Shown piece by piece: positions 46,319 to 57,849 of a stretch of 64,000 bases of DNA. The translations under genes and the position numbers were made by a program. The number at the start of each line of letters is the position of its first letter. Within the stretch, counting starts at the first letter, position 1. The notes under the pieces were generated by a model. It saw only the letters and a list, made by a program, of their open reading frames with translations, had not been told where the DNA came from and did not search any database. The stretch is taken from positions 62,001 through 126,000 of the forward strand of contig JADNRX010000025.1 in assembly GCA_015501595.1 (NCBI GenBank), written 5' to 3'. Origin of the DNA: Hymenopellis radicata. Its lineage: Eukaryota > Basidiomycota > Agaricomycetes > Agaricales > Physalacriaceae.

Positions 46319-48238
46319 CTATGTCGTACATTCCGAGACGATGGCTCGCAATGGCCTAACATCCTTCCACAACGGTATCATATGATCTCGAAAGACCATA
46401 TCTTTCTCGCTATTTCATAGTGAGCCAAGTCATTTCTACTACATCAACGACTTGAAATACTGACCTCGTCTCGAACAATTGCATATCGAACTTGCGCATC
46501 AAGTGCGCAAACGTCAGATACAATTCGCACCACGCCAAACTGAAATGAAAGTGTTAGCATTACGCGAAAGATGGGAAAGGAATGCTTATACTTCATGCCA
46601 AGACAACTCCTCGGACCTCTGGAAAACACAACGAGGTACTTGTCCAGCTTATGCGCGTCAGGTCCCGTCCATCGCTCTGGTTTGAATTCGGAGGGGTCGG
46701 GAAAGATGTCGGGATTCTTGAGTACGAATGGTTGGCCAACACCGACAATTGTCTGCAAGATTTCAGACTTCACCCGTCAGACCAAGTAAGTCGCTCCACA
46801 TACTCCACCAGGAACAGCGTTCCCATCAATGACAGTCGCGGCGGCGACGACACGCGGAAGAGCTACAGGGGCGCCTAAGCTCAACCGAAGAGCTTCTTTA
46901 ATAACGCCAGTCTTGCCAAGTAGTTAGCTGATTGTACGTCTCACAGCGACGCACATTCATACCAGATAAGGAAGCTTCTCAGCCATCTCATACGAGAACG
47001 GCGTGTCCTTCTCCGGCCAAGCAGCCTGTAACTCGGCCTGCAGTTTCTTCATCGCCTCTGGGTTGGATACGAGATGGAAAAATCCGATTGACATGGCGTT
47101 ACTGGAAGTATCTGTGCCCGCAACGAGTAAGACCAATGCCTAGTAGTCGCCAATGAGGACAAGCTGACAGCAAACAAAAGACAACCCACCTCGTCAATGA
47201 GCGCCTTCTTAGACGGCACCTCCCCATTCTTGATCAAGTCGGGTGTAATCAAATGATGGTAAATAGTTTTATGCTCCGCATCGTTCAGACCATCCGGGTT
47301 CGCCAATACCGCATCAATTTGACCCCCGAGGACACTTTTCAGATCTACCAGACTCCTCAGAGTGGGGTTGAGCAGAGTCAATAACCATTCTGGAAGACGA
47401 TGCATAAGAAGCAATGCGGGGAAGCACTTGCTCGCCGCTGCGACAAATGCAACTTCCGGGATGAAGCGCAGGATGGGGTGATCGAAACCTGGCGCGGTGA
47501 GCCCGCCAAAGGAGTGCGCATAACTGTAGGTGGTGATGACGTCCATGGCGAGGCAACGGAAGGCAAAGAAGAGGTTTACAGGTGCGCCGTCGTACGCTCG
47601 GATTTGTTGTAGTAGCAAATCGACCTGTATGTAGTGTTCAAAATGGTATTAGTCGGGTTACGGTCAGAGGATCCGCACCTTTTCTTGAACCACGTTCTCC
47701 AGTTTCAAGATCGCACGCCGCGAGAAGAGGGGATTGATGGTGTCTCGCCGGGCCTTGTGCTTCTGAACGTCGACGGTACCGAAAACAGAATCATCGACAA
47801 TCGAATTGTAGAAGAACGGATCCTTGGTGAATCCCGAGTGAGGAGAGTAGATCGCAAAGTAGGCTTCGGGGCTCTGGAAATGCAGCTGCCGAGCAAGATT
47901 TAGCAATGACAGTCTCCGTCGTGAAGTCGGACAGACCCACTTCATTCGGTCGAACTCTGACAACCGGACCTAGAATGATTGCAATATTCAGTCCAGTGAA
48001 TATCAAACAGAAGGGCACCACTACCATAGAGCCGGTGGAGGTCCTCAGTGTGTCTAGTGAACATACCGTTCCTCCATACCTCGTAGTACGCCTGGTAGTA
48101 ATCGGTAAGAGCGGCAAGGCGGGGCCCAGGAAAAGCCTTCAGCGGATGCAAGTACAGCCTTGAGAACGCAATATACAGGGTCCTGAAGAGTAAGAAAATA
48201 CACAACAGCGAAATGTACGACTGCATGAGTGCGTGCAT
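46319..48238 (-). CDS. Cytochrome P450 monooxygenase
   Basis: Start MHALMQSYISLLCIFLLF is the N-terminal ER anchor; then a proline hinge HPLKAFPGPRLAALT. The I-helix reads LVAGTDTSSNAMS, the K-helix EALR in GVIKEALRLS, the PERF-like region FKPERW, and the heme loop FSRGPRSCLGMN with the axial Cys. Splicing after the heme loop gives LAWCELYLTFAHLMRKFDM and a last exon ending at 46319. At least eight exons with in-frame short introns, complete. It would use an NADPH-P450 reductase to oxidise a small hydrophobic substrate; the substrate is unknown. A dienelactone hydrolase gene lies 0.5 kb upstream on the same strand. Confidence 0.93.
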
Positions 48239-48290
48239 ATTTCAAGTTTGCCTTTCGTCGATAGAGCACTGAAGAGACAGTACTGTTCGG

Positions 48291-48296
48291 TTTATA
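48291..48296 (-). promoter_or_regulatory. TATA box of the P450 gene
   Basis: GATATAAACCG on the minus strand, about 55 bases upstream of the ATG at 48238. Confidence 0.45.
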
Positions 48297-48732
48297 TCTA
48301 CCACTGTGACGGCCTGTGACAGGCGTTCTTAGCGATGGAGTTACGTGTGTAACTGGTGTTCTTTGGGCTAGCCCCCGATGCCACAATCGACTCGGTGAGG
48401 GACGAAACAGAGCGGATTCAGTGTGGAAGAGCGGTTCGGATACGGTCCGATGTGAGATACACATCTTAGCGTAACACTAGGCTGCGCGCGCCGAACGTCG
48501 GGCGTCACGCCACGAGTACTTATGTCCTGAAATGTGATCCATCATCAAGGTTTTCTACATTGTAAAGCGTCATCCGTTGATATCGCACCTATACTTAGTA
48601 GATCCGCACTAGTACCCGTGTCCACGAACCAGCGATCTGGGTGGGAGTGCTGAATCCATGGCAGTGAATCGTGACAAGAAGTTGCTCGTTATACGTATAC
48701 ACTCAGAAAAGCTAGCCCTTTCTTCGTTGGCC

Positions 48733-49867
48733 TTATTTGAGATGAGCAATGAACCATTCCAACGACGCCTTAAACGCGCCGTCCTTAGCGGCAACCTGAA
48801 CAGGATCCGACTAGTAGAACGAGCGAGTATCAGACATTAACGCCCGGACTTGAAAACAAATACTCACAGCATTCGCACGTACAGCAAATCCGTGCCCTAC
48901 ACCATCAAACTGCTGCCTCAAATATCCCGGCGCGTACTGCCCCACCATCAGCTCGTCGGTCTCTTCCGCCAGCGTAACTGTGAATCCTGTGTCAAGCTCC
49001 GCGTTATTGATTTCGATGGGAATTCGCGATTGGGCTTTCATAAGCTCGAAGTCGGCGGGTACATCGAGGAAGGAGGGGTGCGCCATGGTGCCGACTGTGA
49101 TGGTGTTATTTTGGACGAGACGCGTGACGTAGAGACCTATGTACGAAAAAAAAAGAACGTGAGACTCAAATCAAGTTTCGCCGTTGAGTTGGCGACTTAC
49201 CGCCGAAACAGTACCCAGTGGTGGCAATCTGTGTGACTCCGTGCTCTTTGAGGGCGTCGATGACGGCAAGGAGGGGTGGCGTGGTTTGCGCTTCCCCGTG
49301 TCGAACGATCCACTCCGTGACGTTGCCGTCTGGGGGGATAGCATCACCGTTGAGGTAGTCGGGCGCGTAGGTCTGTGGAATCATGAACGAACGCGACCAA
49401 GGATTATGAATGTTGCTTACCGCGAAGCCCGCTGCAGCCCATTGGTCGGCCTGGCGATTGGAACGTTAACAACCAATCACGTTTGGAGCGGGATCGCACG
49501 TACCAAAAGCTTAGAACGTACATACATTAGTCCGATGAAGCGGTATTGCGACAGAGGAAACTTACCAAATTGTCGGGAGATGGTAAACCGAATACATCTT
49601 GTGTACAATTCAGTCAACGTAGCACGTAAAGTCGAGATAAAGGAGCTCACCAGTCAGCAACAAAACCGCCGTTCTCGGGTTAAAGTGCCGCTTGGGCAAA
49701 GACACGTATGTCAATACCCCATTGATCGTGATGTTCTTTCCTTGAGGCTCGTCGATGGACTGGGTAGCGAGAAAATGTCCAGACGTCCCGACAGCCGGGA
49801 CGACAGCTGAGCGGACTGCCACCGCAGAGAGAAAGATGAGAAGAAGCGATTGGAGTGAGAACAGCAT
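48733..49867 (-). CDS. Secreted dienelactone hydrolase family protein, with a 6-nt microexon
   Basis: Start MLFSLQSLLLIFLSAVAV is a signal peptide, so the protein is probably secreted. Exons give the beta strand into TDVFGLPSPDNL, a 6-nt exon (49504-49509, LL), ADQWAAAGFA, YAPDYLNGDAIPPDG, the nucleophile elbow GYCFGG (catalytic Cys), TVGTMAHPSFL, ELDTGFTV, then GVGHGFAVRAN with the catalytic His, and a C-terminal helix ASLEWFIAHLK-stop. The acid is expected in the NNAELD segment. The alpha/beta hydrolase acts on lactones or other activated esters of aromatic breakdown. Complete. Neighbour of a P450 on the same strand. Confidence 0.88.
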
Positions 49868-49906
49868 GGGTTCTTTTCTAGAGACAAGGCAGCAGAAGGA
49901 CCGAGT

Positions 49907-49913
49907 TTTATAG
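49907..49913 (-). promoter_or_regulatory. TATA box of the dienelactone hydrolase gene
   Basis: GGCTATAAAACTC on the minus strand, about 40 bases upstream of the ATG at 49867. Confidence 0.5.
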
Positions 49914-49919
49914 CCTCGA

Positions 49920-50730
49920 GGGACTGCCGGCGGAAGGATGGGAACATCATATTACGATATGATGGCATGACCGTCTCAGCTGAGCGTCGTGCCAGACGCG
50001 CCAAGAGCCTTTGGCATTCAGAGTCGAATATCCCTGCTATTCTCCGAGCGATTCCGCGTCCTGAGTGGATGGCCCATGTAGATGATATCGCATTAGGAGC
50101 TCTGTGATGTCGAATGCTAAGCTAAGGCTTCAAGTTACCAACGGCGAGGAAGACGCGATTGGGGGACCGTGTGGCAGTGGCTTTGTCACTATTAGTATGT
50201 GAGGATTCATACGAAAGCGGTAACACGCAATCAGTGATTCCCATCACCACACGGGATTGGCGGTCCGCAGGCACGCAAGGTTTCCGTTACTAAGAACTGC
50301 CACTATTTTTCGTCAGCTTATCGACCTCAGCCATGGCTAAGGTGAAGAAGACACACGTCGAAGACAACAACGAGTCGTCCACGATAAGCTCGTGTCCGTA
50401 GAAAGGACTGTCTGAATCAGAGTCTTCATTCGGGCTGGATGGATAATCCGCTGGTTGGTGTGGATCGCAGTCTTATACAGCCTTACGGGCTGAGATACTG
50501 TACCAACACGTGTGCTAACTGATATGAACACCGCCAACGGTTTTGCGGTACTGGATCAGGAAACATTGTTAATAGAGCGGGGTCGGGGGATTTCAAAATA
50601 CGACACACAATAAATATACTGGCTGAATTCAGGACACCCTGAGGGAGGTAGATGAATGTTCAATGTGTGGCGCAGTCACGTGCTGAATATTCAAGAGACT
50701 CAAAGAAAGAGCCATCCACCGGGACACGTG
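49920..50730. other. Intergenic, no gene seen
   Basis: Upstream flank of the dienelactone hydrolase gene up to the tRNA. No coding motif on either strand. Confidence 0.45.
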
Positions 50731-50733
50731 TAC

Positions 50734-50817
50734 GGGCCTGACTGGGAATTGAACCCAGGACCTCCTCAAGAGTTCAGAACACCCTAACAAGGAATCATAC
50801 TACTAGACCATCAGGCC
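50734..50817 (-). tRNA. tRNA-Pro (anticodon AGG), with a ~12-nt intron
   Basis: On the minus strand the 7-bp acceptor stem GGCCTGA pairs with TCAGGCC, followed by discriminator C. D-arm TGGTCTAGTAGTATGA, anticodon stem CCTTG with TGAGG, loop TTAGGGT giving anticodon AGG, and T-arm GGGTTCAATTCCC. The intron (about TGTTCTGAACTC) sits one base after the anticodon, the canonical position for nuclear tRNA introns. The 3' CCA is not encoded, as expected. Confidence 0.92.
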
Positions 50818-50824
50818 ATAACAT

Positions 50825-51940
50825 GTTTTCCGTTGCGCTACTGCCGGCAAGTGGCCCCATACCTGTATTCTATCTATACCACTCCATATTTCGCGCAAAA
50901 CAAAGCTTGAAAAATTATGTCGCAGCTAATTAAGAGTCAGGTTCCTTAACGTGTTTTCACAGTGCATGAGCGATACTTGCATCAGGAAAATGCTAAGGCA
51001 TATCTTGGCGCCGAACAACTTTCCCAGGTCTTATTTAGTCACGGATGAGGATTTTTTTAGAGAAGTAACCCGTCATCAGGCTTGCAGTTCTCTGTCCTCA
51101 CGGAGTATGGGAGCTGCATCCCTCCTGATGCCACGCAGTCAAGCGGTTCCGAGGAGTATTATTAGCTTCAGAGTACCACCATGGACGGAGCTGTACGTTA
51201 AGCATATTCCCTGCTGTCCGATGCAACAACGGTACCCTCAGCCTCTGTCGAACGCGTTGATATCGAAGCTAAGTATCCGCATCGGCCGTGCTGAAGAAAT
51301 AACAATCGATATTCAAACTCACTCGAATCCTTTTATTGTCGTTCTTGATGGAGGTGGCAGTGTTTTATATAGCCGGGACAGAGAGCACGAGCTAACCACT
51401 CTCCGTTCGTTTAGTGAAAGGACGAACGTGCGCCGGGCGTCACTGTAAACTGATCGCAGGTCCCGTAGGCTTGATGTCCTCGTTTCAAACGCGACCATGA
51501 AGCTCCTCCAAGGTGGAGATACTTAGGAGACACCGTCTAGAACCCTGCAACGGCAAAAGTATGGCAAACTTCGAAGACGAGAGGACTTTGCAGTCAAACG
51601 GTGGCAGTTGGTGTTGATATGCATCACGTTGCGCAGCACCTCCGACTTCAGCTGGACTGATGAGAACTGCGGATAAATTAATCAGATACGATAAATGACG
51701 AAATGCCTACGGAACGCGCCAACAGTGCACCAGCGCAATTGAATCGTAGTTGAAAGTAAGTGGTCACAAGAATAGTGAGCTATTCACGTAGATGCTCAGT
51801 AACGTAACGTGAACGCGTCTCCCAACTGCAGAGAATACATTTCAACTGTGGCGTGAGATCTGTGAGGCGGCGGTATGTAAGCCGTAAGAAGAAAGCTACC
51901 AGTATCCAACAACCTACCTCAACACATTCAGCATTACCAG
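50825..51940. other. No recognisable gene; contains a fragment shared with 56.1 kb
   Basis: A 165-residue plus frame at 50951-51448 shows no motif. The segment 51115-51170 resembles 56098-56160 (GTCAAGCGGTTC and GAG..TATTAT shared), suggesting remnants of one repeat. Confidence 0.4.
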
Positions 51941-51944
51941 TCAA

Positions 51945-52798
51945 ATGTCTTACAGCCAACGCCCCGCCACGGAGTACGCCGACTGGGACCGTACCGACAA
52001 TTGGTTCAAGTCCTTCCTCATCCCTGCAGACCCCGTCCTGGACGCTGGGGTCGCAAACGCCGTGAAGAACGGTCTGCCCGACATCGCTGTGAGCGCTTCC
52101 CAAGGCAAATTTTTGTATCTTCTCGCCAAGACCATCGGCGCGAAAAGAATCGTCGAGGTCGGAACATTGGGAGGGTAGCGCTTTCGATGTGCCCTCGAAA
52201 CAATGGCGCTAAGCGCTCTTTTCAGATATTCCACGACGTGGCTTGCCAGAGCTCTGCCTGACGGTGGTGAGCTCATTGGGCTCGAGTTAAATGTGAAGCA
52301 CGCCAAGGTACGCCGAGACTCAGCAGAGGCGCCGTCATAACTTCGTCGCGTTCTGATTGTCGCAGGTCTCTGAGGAAAATCTAGTCAATGCCGGCCTCGG
52401 TTCCAAGGTCAAGTTCATTGTAGGGCCCGCCCAAGCATCCTTGAAGGAGATCCCTACCTCTCCCAAGTTCGATTTGGCGTTCATTGACGCGGACTGGCAA
52501 TTGATCCCTGAATACTTCCAGGAGGCTAAGAGGATCGTCAGGAGCGGAGGCGTCATTGTAAGATAATCCATTGTCCCTGACTGTCTGCGCGCCGCTGACC
52601 GCCGTGCAGATCGTCGACAACGTGGTCCAGAATGGTGAAGTCTCCAACTTTGGCAAGAAAAAGATGGAGTGGGCCGAGTCGGAGGGTGTTCGTCGTCTTG
52701 TCAAGGCCATTCAGAATGATGAGGAGGTCGAGGCAACCGTCATCGGAACCGTTGGTAACAAAGGATACGATGGGTTCTTGTACGCCATCAGGAAGTAG
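51945..52798 (+). CDS. O-methyltransferase, caffeoyl-CoA type (class I SAM-dependent)
   Basis: Four exons: 51945-52174, 52226-52307, 52366-52557, 52610-52798; all GT-AG introns keep frame. SAM motif I is split by intron 1: RIVEVGTLGG then YSTTWLA. LIGLELNVKHAK holds the acidic residue for the SAM ribose; DLAFIDADW carries the metal-binding Asp; VIIVDNVVQNGEV is the second metal-site strand. It ends GYDGFLYAIRK. Length (230 residues) is typical. The family methylates vicinal hydroxyls of catechol-like aromatics with Mg2+. Basidiomycete homologues are of uncertain substrate. Convergent with the UbiA gene only 117 bases away. Confidence 0.92.
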
Positions 52799-52915
52799 TT
52801 GATTGAAAGGAATTTGTTACTTTGTATGAGTTGTACCAAAGGGAATGGAGTATATCTTGCTTTCCACTATTGTGCATGCCGTCGAGCGACTCAAGCATCA
52901 GCGCAGCTCACCCGA

Positions 52916-54010
52916 CTAGTAAACATTTATCAAGTTTGATGAGAGTGCTAGTGAGCTGCAGGTCATTGCGGCACGTACCGCTCGTTTGACGAGTTGTGGG
53001 AATCCATGAAGGGCAGGCAGTGCATGGACGAAAATCACCCAGACCTAAAGACATATCACGTCCTTGAGCGAAGCAGATTGACATCGACTCCGAGTCTACT
53101 CACGTTATACCAATAATAGGACCATTCATCCGCCTCAATCGACGTCCTGTATGCGATAAGTCGACCGCCAACATATCCAGCAAAACCAATAAGAAAGACA
53201 GCAATAGCTGGTCGTAGCTGCCAGAAGTGGGCAAGGAAGATTGACCAACTCAGCAGCGTAAACGTGACTGTCTCGCGTGCACCAGCGGGAAAAACAATGG
53301 GCAGTGTTCTTCGGCCAAGCCTAGTATCACCCTTTATGTCCCTAAAATCTTGAACATGGATTGTGGTAGCAAAGACTGCTGAGCTAATACAAATCATTAA
53401 AGAAGTCGTGGACTCTAGATGCAAAAGACCAGCACCTGGAGCATCCGTAAATACAATTTTCGATAGAAAAATGAGGAACACTGACCTGCTATGAGCACTG
53501 ATCCTGTTTCAAAGCAAGCTAAACCTGCCGCATTGAGAATGTTCTTTGTCACAAAATTGCCGGCGAAGCCACATTCATTATAGAGGATAATGAGGAAGGC
53601 CAATACCGCGCTGCTTTGTACGACTTTGCAGCCGTACATCGAGGAGAGGAGGAGACACAGAGGAATCATAACCCAGCGGAGAACCGTCGGGTTCCTTAAC
53701 GACAGCCGCTGAGAGGGAAGCGGCCGGTAGGGCTTGTTGAGAACGTCCTCTTCGGGATGTACAGTTTGGTTTGATAGATCGGCCTGAAGCATGTGAGGCC
53801 ACGTCCAAGCGATGATGTGCGCGAGGCGATTCCATCGTTCAAGCGGTGCGGACGTGCATGCAAAGACAGACTATAAGATGGATTATGGGTCTGGGGAGAA
53901 GATGTGTTAATCCCACGAACAACGGGGATGAGAGTAGTCATAATGTCCGACTTCGTGAAGAGGTAAAGTGTTGTGGTGTGATAGGCGATTATTGAGAAGA
54001 GGCGAGACAT
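52916..54010 (-). CDS. UbiA-family prenyltransferase
   Basis: Start MSRLFSIIAYHTTTLYLFTK at 54010; exon 2 enters ERWNRLAHIIAWTWPHMLQA. The first Asp-rich motif is represented by NQTVHPEEDVLNKPYRPLP, the second by HVQDFRDIKGDTRLGRRTLP (DxxDxxxGD). Helices between them include VLRWVMIPLCLLLSSMYG and FLIILYNECG. Three introns, all phase-consistent, with the last exon NVWVIFVHALPALHG to the stop at 52916. UbiA enzymes are Mg2+-dependent membrane proteins that attach prenyl chains to aromatic or other acceptors. This fungal subgroup is widespread in basidiomycetes with unknown substrates. The first motif begins with Asn rather than ND, which may affect the donor. Confidence 0.88.
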
Positions 54011-54045
54011 GGAAGGGTAGCGAAAGGCAAAGGCACTCTGGGGGG

Positions 54046-54051
54046 TTTATA
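54046..54051 (-). promoter_or_regulatory. TATA box of the UbiA gene
   Basis: CATATAAACCCC on the minus strand, about 36 bases upstream of the ATG at 54010. Confidence 0.5.
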
Positions 54052-54125
54052 TGGGCCATAGGGATTACCGCTGACAATCTCACCTGGTTAGTGCTCAAGC
54101 AAGCGCTCAGTTGAGCTGCTCGTAC

Positions 54126-55248
54126 TAGTCATGTCCACGAGTGTCGGTGTTTGCGGGTACTCGCGGGTGTACCCGCACTCAACACCCGGGTGCCGAGTGT
54201 TTACCTCACAAGGGTGGGGTGTCACCGCGGGTGTCCACCCGAGTGCGGGTGTCTGCCTCTGGGCTGCGAGTACCCACTGGCAGACACCCGGGTGGACACT
54301 CGCATTTTTGCGAATTTTTACCAATTTTATTTCAATTTTTTTGAGCTAAAAAACAACGTACATAAGTATTTCTCGCGATTCCGGCGGATCGGGCCGTATC
54401 CCGAAAGTACGCGTAAGCGTGATCGGGGGTGTTTTCTCTCTCCTCCTGTCACCGTCTCTCCCAAATCTCTCCCTTCCCGTCGCTCGACTTTACGTCGGCG
54501 ACTATAGACCTGTTGCTCGACTCTGAGTCGGCAACATCCGCATCGGCGCTCGACTTTGAGTCGGCGTTACTGGACCAGGAGACGACTTTAAGTCGTCTCC
54601 ACGGAAACGACAGCAGCCAGCAGCTGCTCCTGGACGCGTAAGCCCCGCAAACGGGCAGCACACGATAAACGATGGCGACGGCAATAAGATCTATTGGCCT
54701 GACGCGACCCGCCGCGCTGTTGAGCGTGCTTGAAGAGCGGGGTGGTGGATATGGGCCGCCACGTCGTCTGCTGGCGACGTGGTGGATTTTGTACGTATTG
54801 CTTTTTCTTTTTAGTGTCGGCGCGTTTCCAGACGCCGTCAAATCTCTTGCTATACTAAATACTCATTTTAGCTATTGCTGCTTTACGGGTAAGCCCTCGA
54901 ATGAGGCGCCATACACCGAATCCTCCGCCATTACCCTCCATCCATCCCATCACCTCCCATGCCCCTCCTGTCGGTAGCATCATGCACCGCTCCGCTCCCC
55001 TCGCAATTGCTGGGGATGTAGACGGTGCATGAAATGACAGTGAGTGGTACGGAGGTGGGTGTACTCGTGTACACCCGCCATCCTACTCGAGTGTCGGCGC
55101 ACTCGTGTGTGCAAGACACCCGCGAGTGGGTGTCACATTCGAGTGGAGTACTCGGGTGTTGCGCGAGTGCGGGTGTCCGGCTCAGAGCCGCGAGTGACCC
55201 GCCTCGCGAATGCGAGTGCACTCGGGTACCCACTCGTGGACATGTCTA
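54126..55248. mobile_element. 1.12-kb non-autonomous hAT-type element
   Basis: Ends read TAGTCATGTCCACGAGTG and, on the other strand, TAGACATGTCCACGAGTG. The same 8 bases, GCTCGTAC, flank both sides (54118-54125 and 55249-55256), the diagnostic hAT target duplication. Subterminal regions are packed with GGGTACTCG / ACTCGGGTGT words, probable transposase-binding repeats. No transposase is encoded; the inside (54360-54980) carries unrelated sequence with short CGACTT-AAGTCG palindromes. The perfect duplication argues for recent insertion, about 110 bases upstream of the UbiA start. Confidence 0.9.
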
Positions 55249-55256
55249 GCTCGTAC

Positions 55257-56435
55257 ACCGCACGTCGACGCACCATCTGAGAACGCGTACTACGAGGTGT
55301 ACCATCACGGTAAATGACGGATCGAAGAAGTAAGAGAAGGTCTTAATGATAGGCGTCACGCGACGCGCTCGTTGCACAGGGCCAGACGACTAGGTGATAG
55401 GAAAGGAAGAGGAAGAGGAGGCGTGACACGTCGACATTGGCCTCGGACCGGTTACCCGAAGTACTTTCTGTGACGCCTTCCGTCCAGCAGTCGTTCACGC
55501 AAGTCGAATGGCATCTGATAGTTGAACAGGACTAGGGTTCTTAGTCGAACTTGTCTTCCGTTGACTTTAGGCCTCGTTGTAAGGAAGGAAGGATTACACG
55601 GCTCGGAACGCCGGCAGACACGCGACACATGTCATCAGATGTCATCCGACTCGACAAATCTGACTCTGCACTCTCATCATGCTCATCCTCGGCCTTGCAA
55701 CGGCCTTGTCCTCTCCTCAGCTATGTTCGTCCGGATAACCTTGACGCCAACGAAAACGCGTTAGGGCCGTCAATATAGCAGATATACCTCCAGACTCGAG
55801 GACTCGGTGGTAATATATCCAGACCTCTGTCATGAACACACCAGGACCAAAAAAGCGGCGTCGAGGTGTCTGTACCACGTCTCCTTGGGAGTTGGATCCG
55901 ACGGTTTGCTACTTTGGATTCTACGTAGAAAATGGTTTCACTGGTGACTACTATCCTGTGCGTAATGTTACCACATTTAATGCCGACCTCGAAAAGTTGA
56001 AGAAAGATTACTGTTAGCCACTAGTTGTCGCGCCACGAAGCGTCAAGGTCTCACCGGGCCGCGGATATCACTCTCTTGGAGCGTGATCTTCTCAGATGAC
56101 TGCATTCCTCGTGATGCCATATCATGTAGTCAAGCGGTTCTGAGGATTATTATGAGAGGGGTGGGGCCGACGAGCGGCAGTGCACAAACCTCAGGTTGCA
56201 GTAAATAGGTTTTCGGTATGTAATAGATTGATAGTTTACAATAAGATGTCTCTTAACACTGAGCAATTGCGCCGAATACCATCCCAATGAAAACATGACT
56301 CTGCGTGGATGTGCGATAGGACTTGGCTAACGACGTGCGGATTACCATGATTGATGTCCGTTAACGCGTGTATGGAAGCTTCGAAGTCGGTGTCATTCCT
56401 AATGAGAGATAAGCACTTGTGTATCGATGTTGGTA
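55257..56435. other. No well-supported gene; one small possible ORF at 55832-56017
   Basis: The 61-residue plus frame at 55832-56017 (MNTPGPKKRRRGV..., with YFGFYVENGFTGDYYP) looks protein-like but matches no family I know. 56098-56160 resembles 51115-51170. Remaining frames lack support. Confidence 0.35.
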
Positions 56436-56439
56436 GGTC

Positions 56440-57455
56440 TTACCAGTGCATTAAGGGGCATCTTGCCCAGCGTAAGATAGCGGCATCCACGCAGTAGCTG
56501 TGTTGCATATCGTCATGGCGGAAGTTGCTGTAATGTAGCTTAACCATCCGTGGGATCGGCCATGCGGCCCAGGTGTGGGCTGCATGGGTCGTATGTAGCC
56601 CATTATTGAAGTCTTGTACCCAGCAATGTTGATCGCCCACCCGGCGGATCTTGCCAAGTTCCAGGGGGACTCGCAGCATTTCTATGCGGCTTTGGATTAG
56701 TCGCCAACCACGCTGTTCGTACTTGCGATGTGCTATGTGGTCATGGATGCGACGTCCATTTGTGGGAACGTTTACATTTAGTTGACAAGTCAGGCGGGGA
56801 TAGAGTGAAATGGCGCGGGATGCTTCGATGATGTTTTCGACGACAGCTATGACATTATTTAGAATTGTGTATTTTAGCAGTTTGGTGCGAGTACGCACTG
56901 GAATGAAATTCAAGAACTGTTCCAATAGGTGAGTGCATGGATACGATTATTTGAACTTCGGCGCCTCGTGGGTTTTGGAAATCAAAGACATCGAGGATGG
57001 ATGGTTTAATGTAGGGTCGGATGTGATTGGGGGTTTCGCAAATTGTTGGTTGAGAGGGAGTTAAGAGTCTGGTTCGTTCTGGGAACGAGGTGATATGACC
57101 ACAGTTGCAGAAAGATGGCGACAGGCATGGCACCTTCGGTTGTTGTGATTATGTCTAAGTCACGAATTTGGTGGAACGCTCGACTGAAGTAAGCGAGGGC
57201 GCCTGATCCGGACAATATGGAGCCCGTGCTATGTAGCATCTGCAAGAACATGGGAGTTGCATCACGATTGAAGAAGCGCTCGAGTACAAGTGGAAGGGAC
57301 GGGCGTATGGCGAGTTGGTGGTTCACCATGCAGTTGGTGATGTGGCAACACCGTGCGAAGATGTGGAGGTCATACAGGGTGAGCAGGGAAATGATGTGGG
57401 TGGGAAAGATCGCAGTCCTATGGTTATGTTGAATAAGTTGAAAGATGAGGAACAT
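56440..57455 (-). pseudogene. Decayed nucleotidyltransferase-fold-like protein of an agaricomycete family
   Basis: Reading from 57455: a helical start with LLTLYDLHIFARCCHI, then SLPLVLERFF, FLQMLHSTGSILSGSGALAY and RDLDIIT. The SGSxAL plus DLDI spacing is like the G-S / D-x-D motif of nucleotidyltransferase folds and recurs in a large family of unstudied agaricomycete proteins. A second frame gives ILDVFDFQNPRGAEVQIIVS and LEFHSS; a third (56440-56925) gives ASRAISLYPRL. At least two frame changes without clear introns are needed, so I call it a pseudogene. Function unknown. Confidence 0.5.
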
Positions 57456-57849
57456 TTGCAGCAGTATTTACCAGAATTCATCGTTTTCTTCAGTAAGGGG
57501 GGGAAAGCCATTTTTTTAGGGAGTCGAACGAAGCTGGATTGATATGGAGGTTATGGATCAGCGGAAGCGTCATCAACTATGACCTTTACTAGCCACTCAC
57601 TTCCGACCCTAAACAATCTGAATGTCGCTGTCTGTCAAAAGTCTGACCAAGTATGTGACTCTGAACTCAACTGATCAGTCTAGAAACGCCTGTCTGTCAG
57701 TAGTTTCGTCTTTGAACTATATGAACACTCCAAAATCGTCTAGATCGATGTTTTCTTCTATCATGGCCAGACTTTCTTTAGTCAACATGATGCTCCTACT
57801 GTTGGGATTGCAGCTAGTGATGCTCGCGTCACCGCTGGTAGCCCTTGAC

